NCBI GenBank assembly: GCA_963560245.1
Contig: CAUWNS010000007.1
Coordinates: 15,149-79,148 of the forward strand
Length of the DNA stretch: 64,000 nt
Source of the DNA: Pseudoruminococcus_B sp937901805
GTDB lineage: Bacteria > Bacillota > Clostridia > Oscillospirales > Ruminococcaceae
Direction of reading: 5' to 3'
A program made the position numbers and the translations under genes. Shown in pieces: positions 17,285 to 25,137 of this stretch (position 1 is its first letter; each line of letters opens with the position of its first letter). The notes beneath the pieces are model-generated. The model saw only the letters and a program-made list of their open reading frames with translations, was not told the origin of the DNA and ran no database searches.

Positions 17285-17803
17285 CTATTCGTCCAGGAAT
17301 GTGACAACTTCAGCAAGCGGGCGGCGCGGACGTTCCTCCGGCTCTTCCGCCGGAAACCCTACCGGCAAAATTGCCACCGGACGCAAATCGCTGCCGAGTT
17401 TCAGCACTTTGGAGCAGAGCGCCTCGTCAAACGATCCAATCCAACAGGAGCCAAGTCCCATGGCGTGCGCACACAGCAGGATATTCTCCACCGCCGCCGC
17501 AGTATCCTGAATGCAGTAGAGCGACGCTCCGCGTTCCCCGTATTTTTGGGCGGAGCGGGAGGCCTGTGCGCAAACAATCAGAAAACAGGAAGCTTCCCGA
17601 GGCCAGGAAAACGAAAAACACTCGCAGAGTTTTTCCTTCAGAGCCTGTCCCCGTACAACGAAGAAATGCCATGGCTGTAAATTCCCCCCGCTTGGGGCGG
17701 CAAGCCCTGCCCGCAGAAGCTGATGAACCATCCCTTCCGGAACCTCACGGTTCATATAACGGCGAACCGAACGCCGTGTAAACACTGTCTGTTCAAAATC
17801 CAT
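17285..17803 (-). CDS. Nitroreductase-family flavoprotein
   Basis: FMN-dependent NAD(P)H oxidoreductase of the nitroreductase fold, 172 residues from ATG 17803 (MDFEQTVFTRRSVRRYMNREV). FMN-contacting features include RRSVRRY at 10-16, PSGGNLQPWHFFVV near 40, and AHAMGLGSCWIG near 113. It is the first gene of the operon with pncA and pncB, which might mean it acts on nicotinamide-type cofactors, but the physiological substrate is unknown. The longer upstream frame lacks a ribosome site. Confidence 0.87.
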   Translation of the reverse strand: MDFEQTVFTRRSVRRYMNREVPEGMVHQLLRAGLAAPSGGNLQPWHFFVVRGQALKEKLCECFSFSWPREASCFLIVCAQASRSAQKYGERGASLYCIQDTAAAVENILLCAHAMGLGSCWIGSFDEALCSKVLKLGSDLRPVAILPVGFPAEEPEERPRRPLAEVVTFLDE

Positions 17804-18022
17804 TTGTAAACCCCTTTCCAATCCCGTCCCGGTACGTGCCGCAGGCTGCCTTTCAGACGGGTTGTCAAAATCCGTATCTTTTGCTTGTATCGCTATTATA
17901 CCACGCAAAACACAAACCATAAACTGGAGAATTGCCTGTATCATGCAAAAAGTTTTGAAGCAGGATTTTACAAAATATCTCTTCCCCCCTGTCCACGGAC
18001 AGAGAGGAAGGGATATGGAAGC

Positions 18023-18225
18023 TTACCTTCTGTTTTCCATCTCGATCATGTCGCCGTAAACTGGGGTGGGCATTCCGAATCCACCGGAAATATCCATAAT
18101 CCGCCCTGTCGTAAACGCCGATTCATCACTTGCGAAATAAACAACTGCCGCCTCAATTTCCTCCAGCAAGCTCCTCTTCTCAATCGGAGTGTGCTTTTGG
18201 AAAGGTACTGTTTCCCGTATCTGAA
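18023..18225 (-). pseudogene. C-terminal remnant of an SDR oxidoreductase
   Basis: Reading the minus strand to the TAA at 18025-18023 gives a clear tail of a short-chain dehydrogenase/reductase: AAVVYFASDESAFTTG, then IMDISGGFGMPTPVYGD. This is the usual SDR C-terminus (FLASD..S..TG....DGG pattern). No catalytic YxxxK, Rossmann motif or start codon is found upstream; the frame fades near 18225, about 100 bases before yabP. It is a remnant of a gene whose front was deleted, perhaps when the yabPQ region was joined here. Confidence 0.75.
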
Positions 18226-18328
18226 GCAGAGTGCAGCAAAACCTATCGATTTGCTTCTAAACCCTCTCTCTTTTTCATACCATGGTGTTACAAAGATGTT
18301 GTCCATCAAACAATGAAGAGGAGGATCC

Positions 18329-18619
18329 ATGATGGCAGAAGAAAAGAAAATGATGAAAATCCCGCATAATGTGATTTTGGAGGACAGGCGGGTTTTAACC
18401 GTCTCCGGCGTCACTGATATTGACAGCTTTGACGAACAGACAGTCATCCTATTTACAGATTTGGGGGAATTGACTGTAAAGGGAGAGGATTTGCATATCA
18501 ACAAACTCAATGTTGACTCCGGAGAACTGAGTGTGGAAGGAACGATTTATGGATTATCCTATGCGGAGCCGGACAACAAACCGGCCGGCGGCGGAATTCT
18601 CTCCAAATTATTTCGATAG
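18329..18619 (+). CDS. yabP: Sporulation protein YabP
   Basis: Needed for spore cortex formation in Bacillus; belongs to the YabP/YqfC family. 96 residues with the family pattern IPHNVILEDRRVLTVSGVTDIDSFDEQTV and LGELTVKGEDLHINKL. GAGGAGG lies four bases before the first of two adjacent ATGs. It is followed 13 bases later by yabQ, the conserved order. Expression under sigma E is expected from the family, but no promoter was assigned with confidence. Confidence 0.94.
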   Translation: MMAEEKKMMKIPHNVILEDRRVLTVSGVTDIDSFDEQTVILFTDLGELTVKGEDLHINKLNVDSGELSVEGTIYGLSYAEPDNKPAGGGILSKLFR

Positions 18620-18632
18620 TAGGTGACAGGGC

Positions 18633-19196
18633 ATGGGGATTTCCATTTCCCAACAGACAGTCTCATTTTTACAATCCCTGCTGCTTGGTGCGGCGCTTGG
18701 ACTGCTGTACGACGGATTTCGGATTCTGCGCCTTCTTATCCCCAGCGGAAAAATCATCGCCTTTCTCGAGGACATCGCCTATTTTCTGCTGTGCGGCTTT
18801 ATCAGCTTTGCTTTTCTGCTGGCTGTTAACAACGGGATTATTCGCGCCTATCTTCTGATCGGAGAACTCCTGGGGGCTGTTTTGTATTACTTCACGCTTG
18901 GAAAATGTCTCTATCGGATCGCAGATAAAATGATCGCATGGTTCCGGAAATTTCTCGCCCTGCTCTACCGGTTATTCTTATCCCCATTTGTCCGCCTGTT
19001 TCGGGCAATTTCGCATCGTATCCGCCGGATTGCGGAGAAACTGGGAAAAAACTTTTCAAAAAACGCAATTAAATCAAAATACCGCTTGAAAGAGCGCCAC
19101 AGACTATTGTATAATGTGGATAAATATCATACACGCAGCCAAAGACCGCGGCGCCGAAGAGGAGTGATCAAACATGAAAATGGCCAAAAAAAGTAA
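18633..19196 (+). CDS. yabQ: Spore cortex biosynthesis protein YabQ
   Basis: Integral membrane protein required for cortex assembly and placed in the outer forespore membrane in Bacillus. 187 residues, with an N-terminal SQQTVSFLQSLLLGAALGLLYDGFRI typical of the family split across the first helix, and two or three further hydrophobic segments up to about residue 95. The C-terminal half is basic (many R and K). Its end overlaps divIC by 23 bases. Confidence 0.92.
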   Translation: MGISISQQTVSFLQSLLLGAALGLLYDGFRILRLLIPSGKIIAFLEDIAYFLLCGFISFAFLLAVNNGIIRAYLLIGELLGAVLYYFTLGKCLYRIADKMIAWFRKFLALLYRLFLSPFVRLFRAISHRIRRIAEKLGKNFSKNAIKSKYRLKERHRLLYNVDKYHTRSQRPRRRRGVIKHENGQKK

Positions 19197-19461
19197 AGTC
19201 GGCTTTCTTTTGAAAATTGCCGTTTTATTGTTTGCCATCTATTTTGTCGTCACTTTTATCCAGTTGCAGCTTGATTTGCAGGAAAAACGGCAGACTTTGG
19301 CACAAGTACAGGCTGCGTGTGAACAGCAACAGTTGTCCAATGAGGAAAAACAGTCCCTGCTTGAAAGCGGCGACCTTTCCGAATACTACGAGCGGATTGC
19401 CCGGGAACACGGGTATGTCGGTGCTGGAGAACGGGTGTTTATTGACAAATCGGGCAACTAA
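19174..19461 (+). CDS. divIC: Septum formation initiator DivIC/FtsB-like
   Basis: Bitopic divisome protein: a short cytoplasmic basic start (KMAKKSKVG), one membrane helix (about residues 11-29), then an extracellular coiled coil (LQLDLQEKRQTLAQVQ...) and a C-terminal ERIAREHGYVGAGERVF segment, the family hallmark. 95 residues. The place between yabQ and yabR is conserved in Firmicutes. It works with DivIB and FtsL at the septum. Confidence 0.92.
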   Translation: MKMAKKSKVGFLLKIAVLLFAIYFVVTFIQLQLDLQEKRQTLAQVQAACEQQQLSNEEKQSLLESGDLSEYYERIAREHGYVGAGERVFIDKSGN

Positions 19462-19512
19462 ACCCCGGCAGGAATGCGTTTTAACAATTTAAGGGAGGCA
19501 GTTTTTGTATTT

Positions 19513-19974
19513 ATGCAGCTTGAAACGGGAAGTATTTTAGAGGGTAAAGTTACCGGGATTACAAAATTCGGTGCGTTTGTCGAATTACCGGGTGGAAGAA
19601 CCGGCATGGTACATATCTCCGAAATTGCGGCAACCTATGTCAAGGAGATCCGAGATTTTGTAACAGAAAACCAGATGGTCAAGGTCAAAATCCTGAACAT
19701 CGGCGAGGATGGAAAAATCAGCCTTTCGATGAAACGTGCAGTTGATAATCCACCTCCCCAGCATCAAAAACGCAGACAAGGGCCGAGAACGGACAGCTTT
19801 GAGTGGAACAGCAACCGGCGCGGCGGGCAGTCGGGCGAAAAAATGTCGTTTGAAGATATGCTCAATAAATTCAAGCAGACCAGCGATGAAAAAATGAGCG
19901 ATCTCAAGCGCGTCACAGAATCCAAGCGCGGAAGCGGCGGCTACGGCCGGCGCGGCGGGCAGTCCAGAGGATAA
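19513..19974 (+). CDS. yabR: S1 RNA-binding domain protein YabR
   Basis: Small general stress or RNA-binding protein with one S1 domain (residues 1-75): MQLETGSILEGKVTGITKFG, then GGRTGMVHISEIA and NIGEDGKISLSMK. The tail is basic and rich in R, G and Q, likely flexible RNA-binding sequence. The start at 19513 matches the conserved protein start, although GGGAGG is about 14 bases away; an in-frame ATG at 19474 is less likely. About 153 residues. Conserved next to divIC. Confidence 0.88.
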   Translation: MQLETGSILEGKVTGITKFGAFVELPGGRTGMVHISEIAATYVKEIRDFVTENQMVKVKILNIGEDGKISLSMKRAVDNPPPQHQKRRQGPRTDSFEWNSNRRGGQSGEKMSFEDMLNKFKQTSDEKMSDLKRVTESKRGSGGYGRRGGQSRG

Positions 19975-19975
19975 A

Positions 19976-20009
19976 ACAAAAAAGCGGATGCAGCTGCATC
20001 CGCTTTTTC
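19976..20009 (+). terminator. Bidirectional terminator after yabR
   Basis: AAAAAAGCGGATGCAG pairs with CTGCATCCGCTTTTT with almost no loop. It ends the yabPQ-divIC-yabR operon and the convergent acetyltransferase gene. Confidence 0.88.
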
Positions 20010-20019
20010 TATTGCCTTT

Positions 20020-20460
20020 CTAAAACCCCAGCCGGAACACAACTTCTCCGTGATCCATCCGGTTGTCATCCACAAAGCCAAGGCTGGTATACAGCTTGCG
20101 TCCCCACTCATTATCCGGCTCAAAACTGAGGAAAAGGACATGGTGATCCGGCGCCGCCTCCTGCTTGATTTTTTCAATCAGCATTTCCAAAACCCGCCGG
20201 CCATAGCCGCGGGACTGGTACTTCTCATCAATCATCAGACGATAGATCCAGTATTCCCGCTCTTCATAATCCAGTCCGTACATAGCAAAGCCAATGGGCC
20301 GTTCTCCATCATAAACTGCCAGCGGCACGCATTCCGGCTGCACTTTTGCCTGCGCCAGGGATACGGAATTTGGCGCCACAAAATGCTTTTGTCCCTCTGC
20401 CACAGATAACCGCAGTACTTCCCAGAGATTTTTGCGGTTCACTTCTCGAAATGATAACAT
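20020..20460 (-). CDS. GNAT-family N-acetyltransferase
   Basis: Acetyl-CoA-dependent acetyltransferase of 146 residues, start ATG 20460 (MLSFREVNRKNLWEVLRL) with AGGGGGAAAGG upstream. The acetyl-CoA loop reads QSRGYGRRVLEMLI (motif A, Q/RxxGxG/A), followed by HVLFLSFEPDNEWGRKLYTSLGF. The opening and VYDGERPIGFAMYGLD resemble spermine/spermidine acetyltransferases (BltD/PaiA type), so a polyamine substrate is possible but not shown. Confidence 0.88.
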   Translation of the reverse strand: MLSFREVNRKNLWEVLRLSVAEGQKHFVAPNSVSLAQAKVQPECVPLAVYDGERPIGFAMYGLDYEEREYWIYRLMIDEKYQSRGYGRRVLEMLIEKIKQEAAPDHHVLFLSFEPDNEWGRKLYTSLGFVDDNRMDHGEVVFRLGF

Positions 20461-20697
20461 AGCCTTTCCCCCTTGTTCTGTTTCGTTTTCCACTCTATCA
20501 TGAAACAGGAGCGTTTGTCACGAGGCAACTTCCATGAAAATAAGAATACTTCCCTGTATATCCTGCTTACTGTTTTCTTGGCCGCTGGGTTCCATCCCTG
20601 CAAATTTCTTTACAGGGACTGGGAATGACGATTTTCCTGTGATATAATAAAAACGGAATTAATCGCCCAAGCCGGGCGTCAGAAAGGTGTTTTGTAC

Positions 20698-21255
20698 ATG
20701 GAACTGACCTATGAAATCGATATTAAAGGAATGAAACGTACACTCCCGCTGTGCCGTGTCAGCGATGAGCTGTATATTGGTGCGTTCGTGATTTTCGGTG
20801 ATGTGGAACTGACCGAACACTGTGCAAAAGAACTGCTGAAAATTGCACCGGAACACGATATCATGATTACAGCAGAATCCAAAGGGATTCCCCTGGTCTA
20901 TGAAATGGCAAGGCAGGAGCATGCCCCGCATTATCTGATTGCCCGCAAGGCTCCAAAACTCTACATGAAAAACGTCGTGTCTACAGAAGTCCACTCCATT
21001 ACCACTGCAAAAAAACAGGAACTTTTCATTGACAGCGACGATATGGAACTGATGAAAGGCAAACGCGTCCTGATTATTGACGATGTGATCAGTACTGGGG
21101 AATCGCTGCGTGCAGTCGAAAAACTGGTCAAGCACGCCGGCGGGAATATTGTCGGAAAAATGGCCATTCTCTCAGAAGGGGACGCCAATCTGCGGGAAGA
21201 TATCCTATGCTTACAGCATCTCCCCCTGTTTAACCCGGATGGCAGCGAAAAGTAG
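20698..21255 (+). CDS. Phosphoribosyltransferase family protein (APRT-like)
   Basis: Type I phosphoribosyltransferase of about 185 residues. The PRPP loop is RVLIIDDVISTGESLRA near residue 120, and KGIPLVYEMARQE is the hood-side start seen in adenine phosphoribosyltransferase relatives. The start ATG at 20698 follows AAAGGTG. It is longer and divergent from standard Apt, so the base used is uncertain. It stands alone with its own terminator; a TATAAT-like -10 lies about 55 bases upstream. Confidence 0.82.
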   Translation: MELTYEIDIKGMKRTLPLCRVSDELYIGAFVIFGDVELTEHCAKELLKIAPEHDIMITAESKGIPLVYEMARQEHAPHYLIARKAPKLYMKNVVSTEVHSITTAKKQELFIDSDDMELMKGKRVLIIDDVISTGESLRAVEKLVKHAGGNIVGKMAILSEGDANLREDILCLQHLPLFNPDGSEK

Positions 21256-21317
21256 GAACCGACTTCCAGAGGACAGCCGCTTTTTCAGACATACTCACTG
21301 TCTTTTCAAAACTCCAG

Positions 21318-21351
21318 AAAGGGCCGGACAAATTTTGTCCGGCCCTTTTTC
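21318..21351 (+). terminator. Terminator of the phosphoribosyltransferase gene
   Basis: GGGCCGGACAAA pairs with TTTGTCCGGCCC and is followed by TTTTTC. Confidence 0.92.
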
Positions 21352-21409
21352 TGTCCCCAAAACCAATCTGGAGGTTTCTCAAGGCATTCCTTCGCGGGCG
21401 ATCCTACCG

Positions 21410-22489
21410 TCAGCACATGGATTCCGGAACTGCATAGAGGTTGGTTTCCCATGCTGGAAGATAGGGGTGATGACGCATAAACAGCCGGTATCCTGGATAG
21501 AGCCCCTTTACCAACAGAGGCAGATCAAACAAATCCTCGTTGCGGTGATAGCAGGAGATGATCAGCCCCGGATGACAGCGGGCAATCATGTTTTTGCATC
21601 CAAGCAGAGCCTGCCGTTCCGCTCCTTCCACGTCCATCTTGATTACATCAAAGCAATCGGATGGATACTGGTTGTCTATGCTGTCAACCGGGATTTCCAC
21701 ATTGCCTTCCTCCCCAAGCGAGGAATTCCTCCCAGCTTTTCGGAAAAAGTGCAGCATATCTGCGCTGCTCCAAACCCCTTTAGCCCGGAGTTGTACCGGG
21801 AATCCGGCCGTATTTGCAAACCGGCTCAGTTTTTTGAAGTTTTTCGAATCCGGCTCCCATGCTTCTGCATGGGCAGGAATACCCGCATACTGTGCAAATT
21901 CCCGGAGCGTATCCCCATCATAAGCTCCTAAATCCAAATACCGCATCCCCGCATGGGTATGGAGCAGTTCTGTGTAAACCATTTCTTTGGGAGTTGTGAT
22001 TCTCTTTAAGTATCCAGCTTTCCCGCTGAGCTTAAAACGCAGGGTATCTTCAAAGACTCTGCGGGATGCCTCATCCGCCATGAGACGATAAGCTTCTTCC
22101 AATTCCTGCCCGTGTTCCCGTACATACCGGTCATCAAACAGGCCTCCTCCGATTACCGGGACGTCGGGAAGATAGAGTTCGCGTTCCTGCTCCATCCGGT
22201 AAATCCGTTCCATAGTCGGCTGGTCGTGTACAGCAAAAGCCACCAGTACCATGAAATCCCCGAAGCGCTCGATCGCTTGTGTATACCGCAGGACCTCAAA
22301 CCCTAAAAAGGAATGCCCGCGTACATGGTCGTCGCTTGCAAATACTCCGCTGATCCGGATACCCATGGTATCCAGTACCCGCAGAATTTTTTCTGCTCCA
22401 TCCCCCATCCCATACAGCAGGATGGGCTTTTTCGTCTGGCGTATCTGCTGCCAGACTGTCTTTTGCTCAAACAGAATCTCCTGTACCAT
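21410..22489 (-). CDS. FkbM-family SAM-dependent methyltransferase
   Basis: 359 residues from ATG 22489 (MVQEILFEQKTVWQQIRQ), GGGGG six bases upstream. The N-terminal half (residues 15-110) has a Rossmann-like opening, PILLYGMGDGAEKILRVLD, as in sugar or epimerase-type sensor domains. The C-terminal half is the FkbM methyltransferase: YLDLGAYDGDTLREFA (SAM motif I), DVIKMDVEGAERQALLG (motif with D and E), and HPGLIISCYH. Such proteins O-methylate sugars or small molecules. It follows the Rnf-like operon on the same strand but is separated by a hairpin. Confidence 0.87.
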   Translation of the reverse strand: MVQEILFEQKTVWQQIRQTKKPILLYGMGDGAEKILRVLDTMGIRISGVFASDDHVRGHSFLGFEVLRYTQAIERFGDFMVLVAFAVHDQPTMERIYRMEQERELYLPDVPVIGGGLFDDRYVREHGQELEEAYRLMADEASRRVFEDTLRFKLSGKAGYLKRITTPKEMVYTELLHTHAGMRYLDLGAYDGDTLREFAQYAGIPAHAEAWEPDSKNFKKLSRFANTAGFPVQLRAKGVWSSADMLHFFRKAGRNSSLGEEGNVEIPVDSIDNQYPSDCFDVIKMDVEGAERQALLGCKNMIARCHPGLIISCYHRNEDLFDLPLLVKGLYPGYRLFMRHHPYLPAWETNLYAVPESMC

Positions 22490-22510
22490 ATTTTCCCCCT
22501 TTTCACAGCA

Positions 22511-22542
22511 GAGGCGTTTTGCAGATGTTTGCAAAACGCCTC
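22511..22542 (-). repeat. Inverted repeat before the FkbM gene
   Basis: GAGGCGTTTTGCA and TGCAAAACGCCTC flank a short loop. The minus-strand side lacks a T run, so it is probably an attenuating or RNA-stability hairpin in the gap between the glycosidase-like gene and the methyltransferase gene. Confidence 0.55.
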
Positions 22543-22564
22543 TCAAAACCGGATTGTTTTTCTT

Positions 22565-23806
22565 TTAGAACTGATAATCTCCATTTTCATTGTAGAGGAG
22601 ATAGCTTTCCACTCCATTTTCCCGGGCAGCTGTCTCTTGCGCTTCCACCTGTTCCTGAGTGTAATCGCCCTTTTCCAATACGGCAATGAGTTCCGTTACC
22701 GAGGAATTTCCCAGATTTGCCTGAATCTGTTTGAGAAGAACCCGAACAATTTCCGCAGGATCTCTTGTGGAAGGAGAGAGCACCTGATCCCCAATCGTAA
22801 TTGCATTTTCCAGTTCAGAAGGCATCAGATCCAGCGCCAGATACTGTGCTCCAAGTGAGAGAACCGTCCCGCCATACTGGTCTTCCTGTATCTCGACAGC
22901 CGCAATTGCCGGTACTTCCACAATCAGTTTTGCGCCTTTTTCACTCAATTTCTGATCTAGGGACAAAACAAATCCCTGGAGTGCTTCCTGCTTGGTCATG
23001 GTATCCTGTTTGGAACCATAATCCGTCATATTCAGCGCCTCTCCGGTAGGGAACTGGACGGAATCCAGCAAGATGTTTGTACATCCCATGGAGACAAGCT
23101 CGCCGGCAAGATCCGTAATATATTTTTGCGCCGCATCCGAATATGGATTGAGCCAGCGCTTTCCCCCATTGTTAACCGCGGCATCCACCCAGACATAACT
23201 GGTATCTCCTTTATAGCGTACCACTGCATCGGAAGAACCGGACAGCCCGCCCAGGTATTTGGCGGCTGGATCGTCTTGGAATGCATGTAGTTTTGCCGTC
23301 ACAGTGATTCCAGCTGAGGCAAAGCGCTCCACTACCGCGGTCAGATCAACGGCATTGGCAGATATGACCCCCGCCTTTTGGGCTGCCTCTACCTGAGAAT
23401 CATAGTAAAGAATCCCTTCCCCATCTTTCAGTTCAATCACAACATTGTTGATACCCAATGCCTGGAATTCAGAAATCAAAGTGTCTACGCCAGCCTGATT
23501 TTGTACTGCACTTGCGGGAAGATAGGCACTGTGGGTTGCCGTATCCGTCCCGGTCCCAGCATCCGAAGACGCTTCTGAAGGGTTCTCCTCTGAGGAAGTA
23601 TTTGAAACCGGAACCATCGGCGTGGAAGAAGGAGCCGGATCCAGTCTTCCAGACAGGTAATCGGAAACCGGGCCAATCACACTAAACCCGACAAAGAAAA
23701 GCGCCAGGCAGCCCACTGTAACAAGGATTACCTGCAAGGCGCTCACCCGGTGCTTCCCGCTGCGGTAAATTCGATTATAGCGTTTGATTTTTTTCGTTCT
23801 TTTCAT
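22565..23806 (-). CDS. Membrane-anchored putative glycoside hydrolase (DUF4015-like)
   Basis: 413 residues from ATG 23806 (MKRTKKIKRYNRIYRSGKH), GGAGG eight bases upstream. A basic cytoplasmic start is followed by one membrane helix (about 22-46), an S/T/P/E-rich linker (about 55-95), and an extracytoplasmic TIM-barrel-like domain resembling the DUF4015 putative glycosidases: ALGINNVVIELKDGEGILYYDS, then SAGITVTAKLHAFQDDPAAK and WLNPYSDAAQKYITDLAGELVSMG. It lies 17 bases after the RnfA-like gene and is probably its operon partner. The enzyme activity is not proven; sporulation-linked or cell-wall roles are possible. Confidence 0.75.
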   Translation of the reverse strand: MKRTKKIKRYNRIYRSGKHRVSALQVILVTVGCLALFFVGFSVIGPVSDYLSGRLDPAPSSTPMVPVSNTSSEENPSEASSDAGTGTDTATHSAYLPASAVQNQAGVDTLISEFQALGINNVVIELKDGEGILYYDSQVEAAQKAGVISANAVDLTAVVERFASAGITVTAKLHAFQDDPAAKYLGGLSGSSDAVVRYKGDTSYVWVDAAVNNGGKRWLNPYSDAAQKYITDLAGELVSMGCTNILLDSVQFPTGEALNMTDYGSKQDTMTKQEALQGFVLSLDQKLSEKGAKLIVEVPAIAAVEIQEDQYGGTVLSLGAQYLALDLMPSELENAITIGDQVLSPSTRDPAEIVRVLLKQIQANLGNSSVTELIAVLEKGDYTQEQVEAQETAARENGVESYLLYNENGDYQF

Positions 23807-23823
23807 GACATTTTCCTCCGCTG

Positions 23824-24420
23824 TCACACCGGGAGCTGATGCCCGATTAATCCATAAAATGCAAGCGATAGTATTCCGATATAAAGCAGGGTGACCGGAA
23901 GTCCCCGAAAGGCACGCGGAACCTGCTGTAAGGACAAAACCCTCTGCCCTTCCCCCACCAAAAGCAGCGCGGCAGAAAACCCAACGGCGGAACCGACGGC
24001 AAATCCCAGCGCATGGGAAAAAGTCAAAATTTCCTGCATGGCAATCAGGGAAGCCCCTATGACCGCCGTATTAAAACAGGCCAGACGGAGCACAACTTTC
24101 AGATGTTTATATTCCTCCGGTTTTTTCTTCTCATAATAAAGGGTGAGCGGAAGATACAAAAGGGAGACGCACACAAGATAAATCAGCGGGTAAAATGCAT
24201 ATAAAAAACTGACAGCACGCAGCAGCCGGTAAATTCCCCAGGACAGGCAGGTGACAATCACCATCACCACAGACAATACCCAGGTAAAGGAGAAAAGATA
24301 GGTAGGCTTTCGGACAATCATCATGGTTTTTCCAATGCCAAGTCCCCGGGTAAAAAGAAGGTTCTCCACAGTCAGCGCCATTATCATATAGACGAAAAAG
24401 TCACCAAGCATGGCCATCAT
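23824..24420 (-). CDS. RnfA-like membrane subunit lacking the Fe-S cysteines
   Basis: 198 residues with six hydrophobic segments and the RnfA/RsxA/NqrE fold. In canonical RnfA two cysteines (LGICPF and TNCAVLG) help hold a 2Fe-2S cluster inside the membrane. Here the matching positions read LGIGKT (Cys to Gly, about residue 30) and FNTAVIG (Cys to Thr, about residue 118). The start overlaps the RnfE-like stop by four bases (ATGA). The reading frame is intact and the family skeleton (ALTVENLLFTRGLGIG) is kept, which argues against simple decay. Without the ligands it should not carry the usual cluster. Confidence 0.8.
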   Translation of the reverse strand: MMAMLGDFFVYMIMALTVENLLFTRGLGIGKTMMIVRKPTYLFSFTWVLSVVMVIVTCLSWGIYRLLRAVSFLYAFYPLIYLVCVSLLYLPLTLYYEKKKPEEYKHLKVVLRLACFNTAVIGASLIAMQEILTFSHALGFAVGSAVGFSAALLLVGEGQRVLSLQQVPRAFRGLPVTLLYIGILSLAFYGLIGHQLPV

Positions 24421-25118
24421 TCACACTCCTCCTTTTCCGCCAGTCTTTCTATTTCTTCCAGCTGCTCCTGTGCTTCCTCTTCCATCGCGCTAAGCCGATC
24501 GACAAATCTTTTGAAAAGCTCATTTCCCTTCTGAAACAGGGCAGCCAAAAACGCAACAATAAAAAATCCTCCAAAAGGATAGAGCAACGCAGGTATTGAA
24601 AAACCGGTGCCAACTTCTATGCCAAACAAGGTTCCCGCCCCCAGCAATTCCCGGATAACAGCCACAAGAAAAATTGCCAGGGCAAACCCGAGTACCTGGA
24701 AAATCATATCCATGACCAAAAAAGCACGTTTTCTGCGCCCGACAAACATCTGTGCACGGGTAATGGGGATGGAATTGACCACCACCATGGGCAGATAGAT
24801 TCCCACCAATCCCATCTCTGTAGGAAAATATCCGCGAATCAAAAACGCCGCAGGAATATAGCTAACCGCTGCGCAAACCATGTACAGTAAAATGTGAAAC
24901 CAGTGCCCCTGCTTCCTCTTAATAAAAAGGGATATCAACATCGTTGGCACCATGGTAATTGCCATCCCAAGAGAAAGCACCAATGCGTTCTTTACAGTTG
25001 TGCTCGCCACGATCACCGGAGCCAGGGCAAGCCCTTTTATTAAGACCGGGTTTTTGGAGAGCAGCCCGTTCATAGGCGCCGTTTTTTTCCGGTTCTTTTT
25101 TATGAATGAAAGGTTCAT
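24417..25118 (-). CDS. RnfE-like membrane subunit lacking the Fe-S cysteines
   Basis: 233 residues, RnfE/RsxE/NqrD family with about six membrane segments and an acidic cytoplasmic tail (from about residue 205). The canonical opening NPV..K.LGLCP is seen as NPVLIKGLALAP, so the cysteine is Ala (about residue 33), and VVNCI.LGRA is seen as VVNSIPITRAQ, so the second cysteine is Ser (about residue 115). Together with the RnfA-like change, all four cluster ligands are lost. GGGGGG upstream of ATG 25118 supports the start. It lies 19 bases after the RnfD-like gene; the rnfG gene expected between them is absent. Confidence 0.8.
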   Translation of the reverse strand: MNLSFIKKNRKKTAPMNGLLSKNPVLIKGLALAPVIVASTTVKNALVLSLGMAITMVPTMLISLFIKRKQGHWFHILLYMVCAAVSYIPAAFLIRGYFPTEMGLVGIYLPMVVVNSIPITRAQMFVGRRKRAFLVMDMIFQVLGFALAIFLVAVIRELLGAGTLFGIEVGTGFSIPALLYPFGGFFIVAFLAALFQKGNELFKRFVDRLSAMEEEAQEQLEEIERLAEKEECE

Positions 25119-25137
25119 CTGCCAAAGATCCCCCCTA

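Noticed and set aside
18046..18510. A 154-codon minus-strand frame overlapping yabP
   Set aside because: It crosses yabP in antisense; the true signal in its left part is the SDR tail in another frame.
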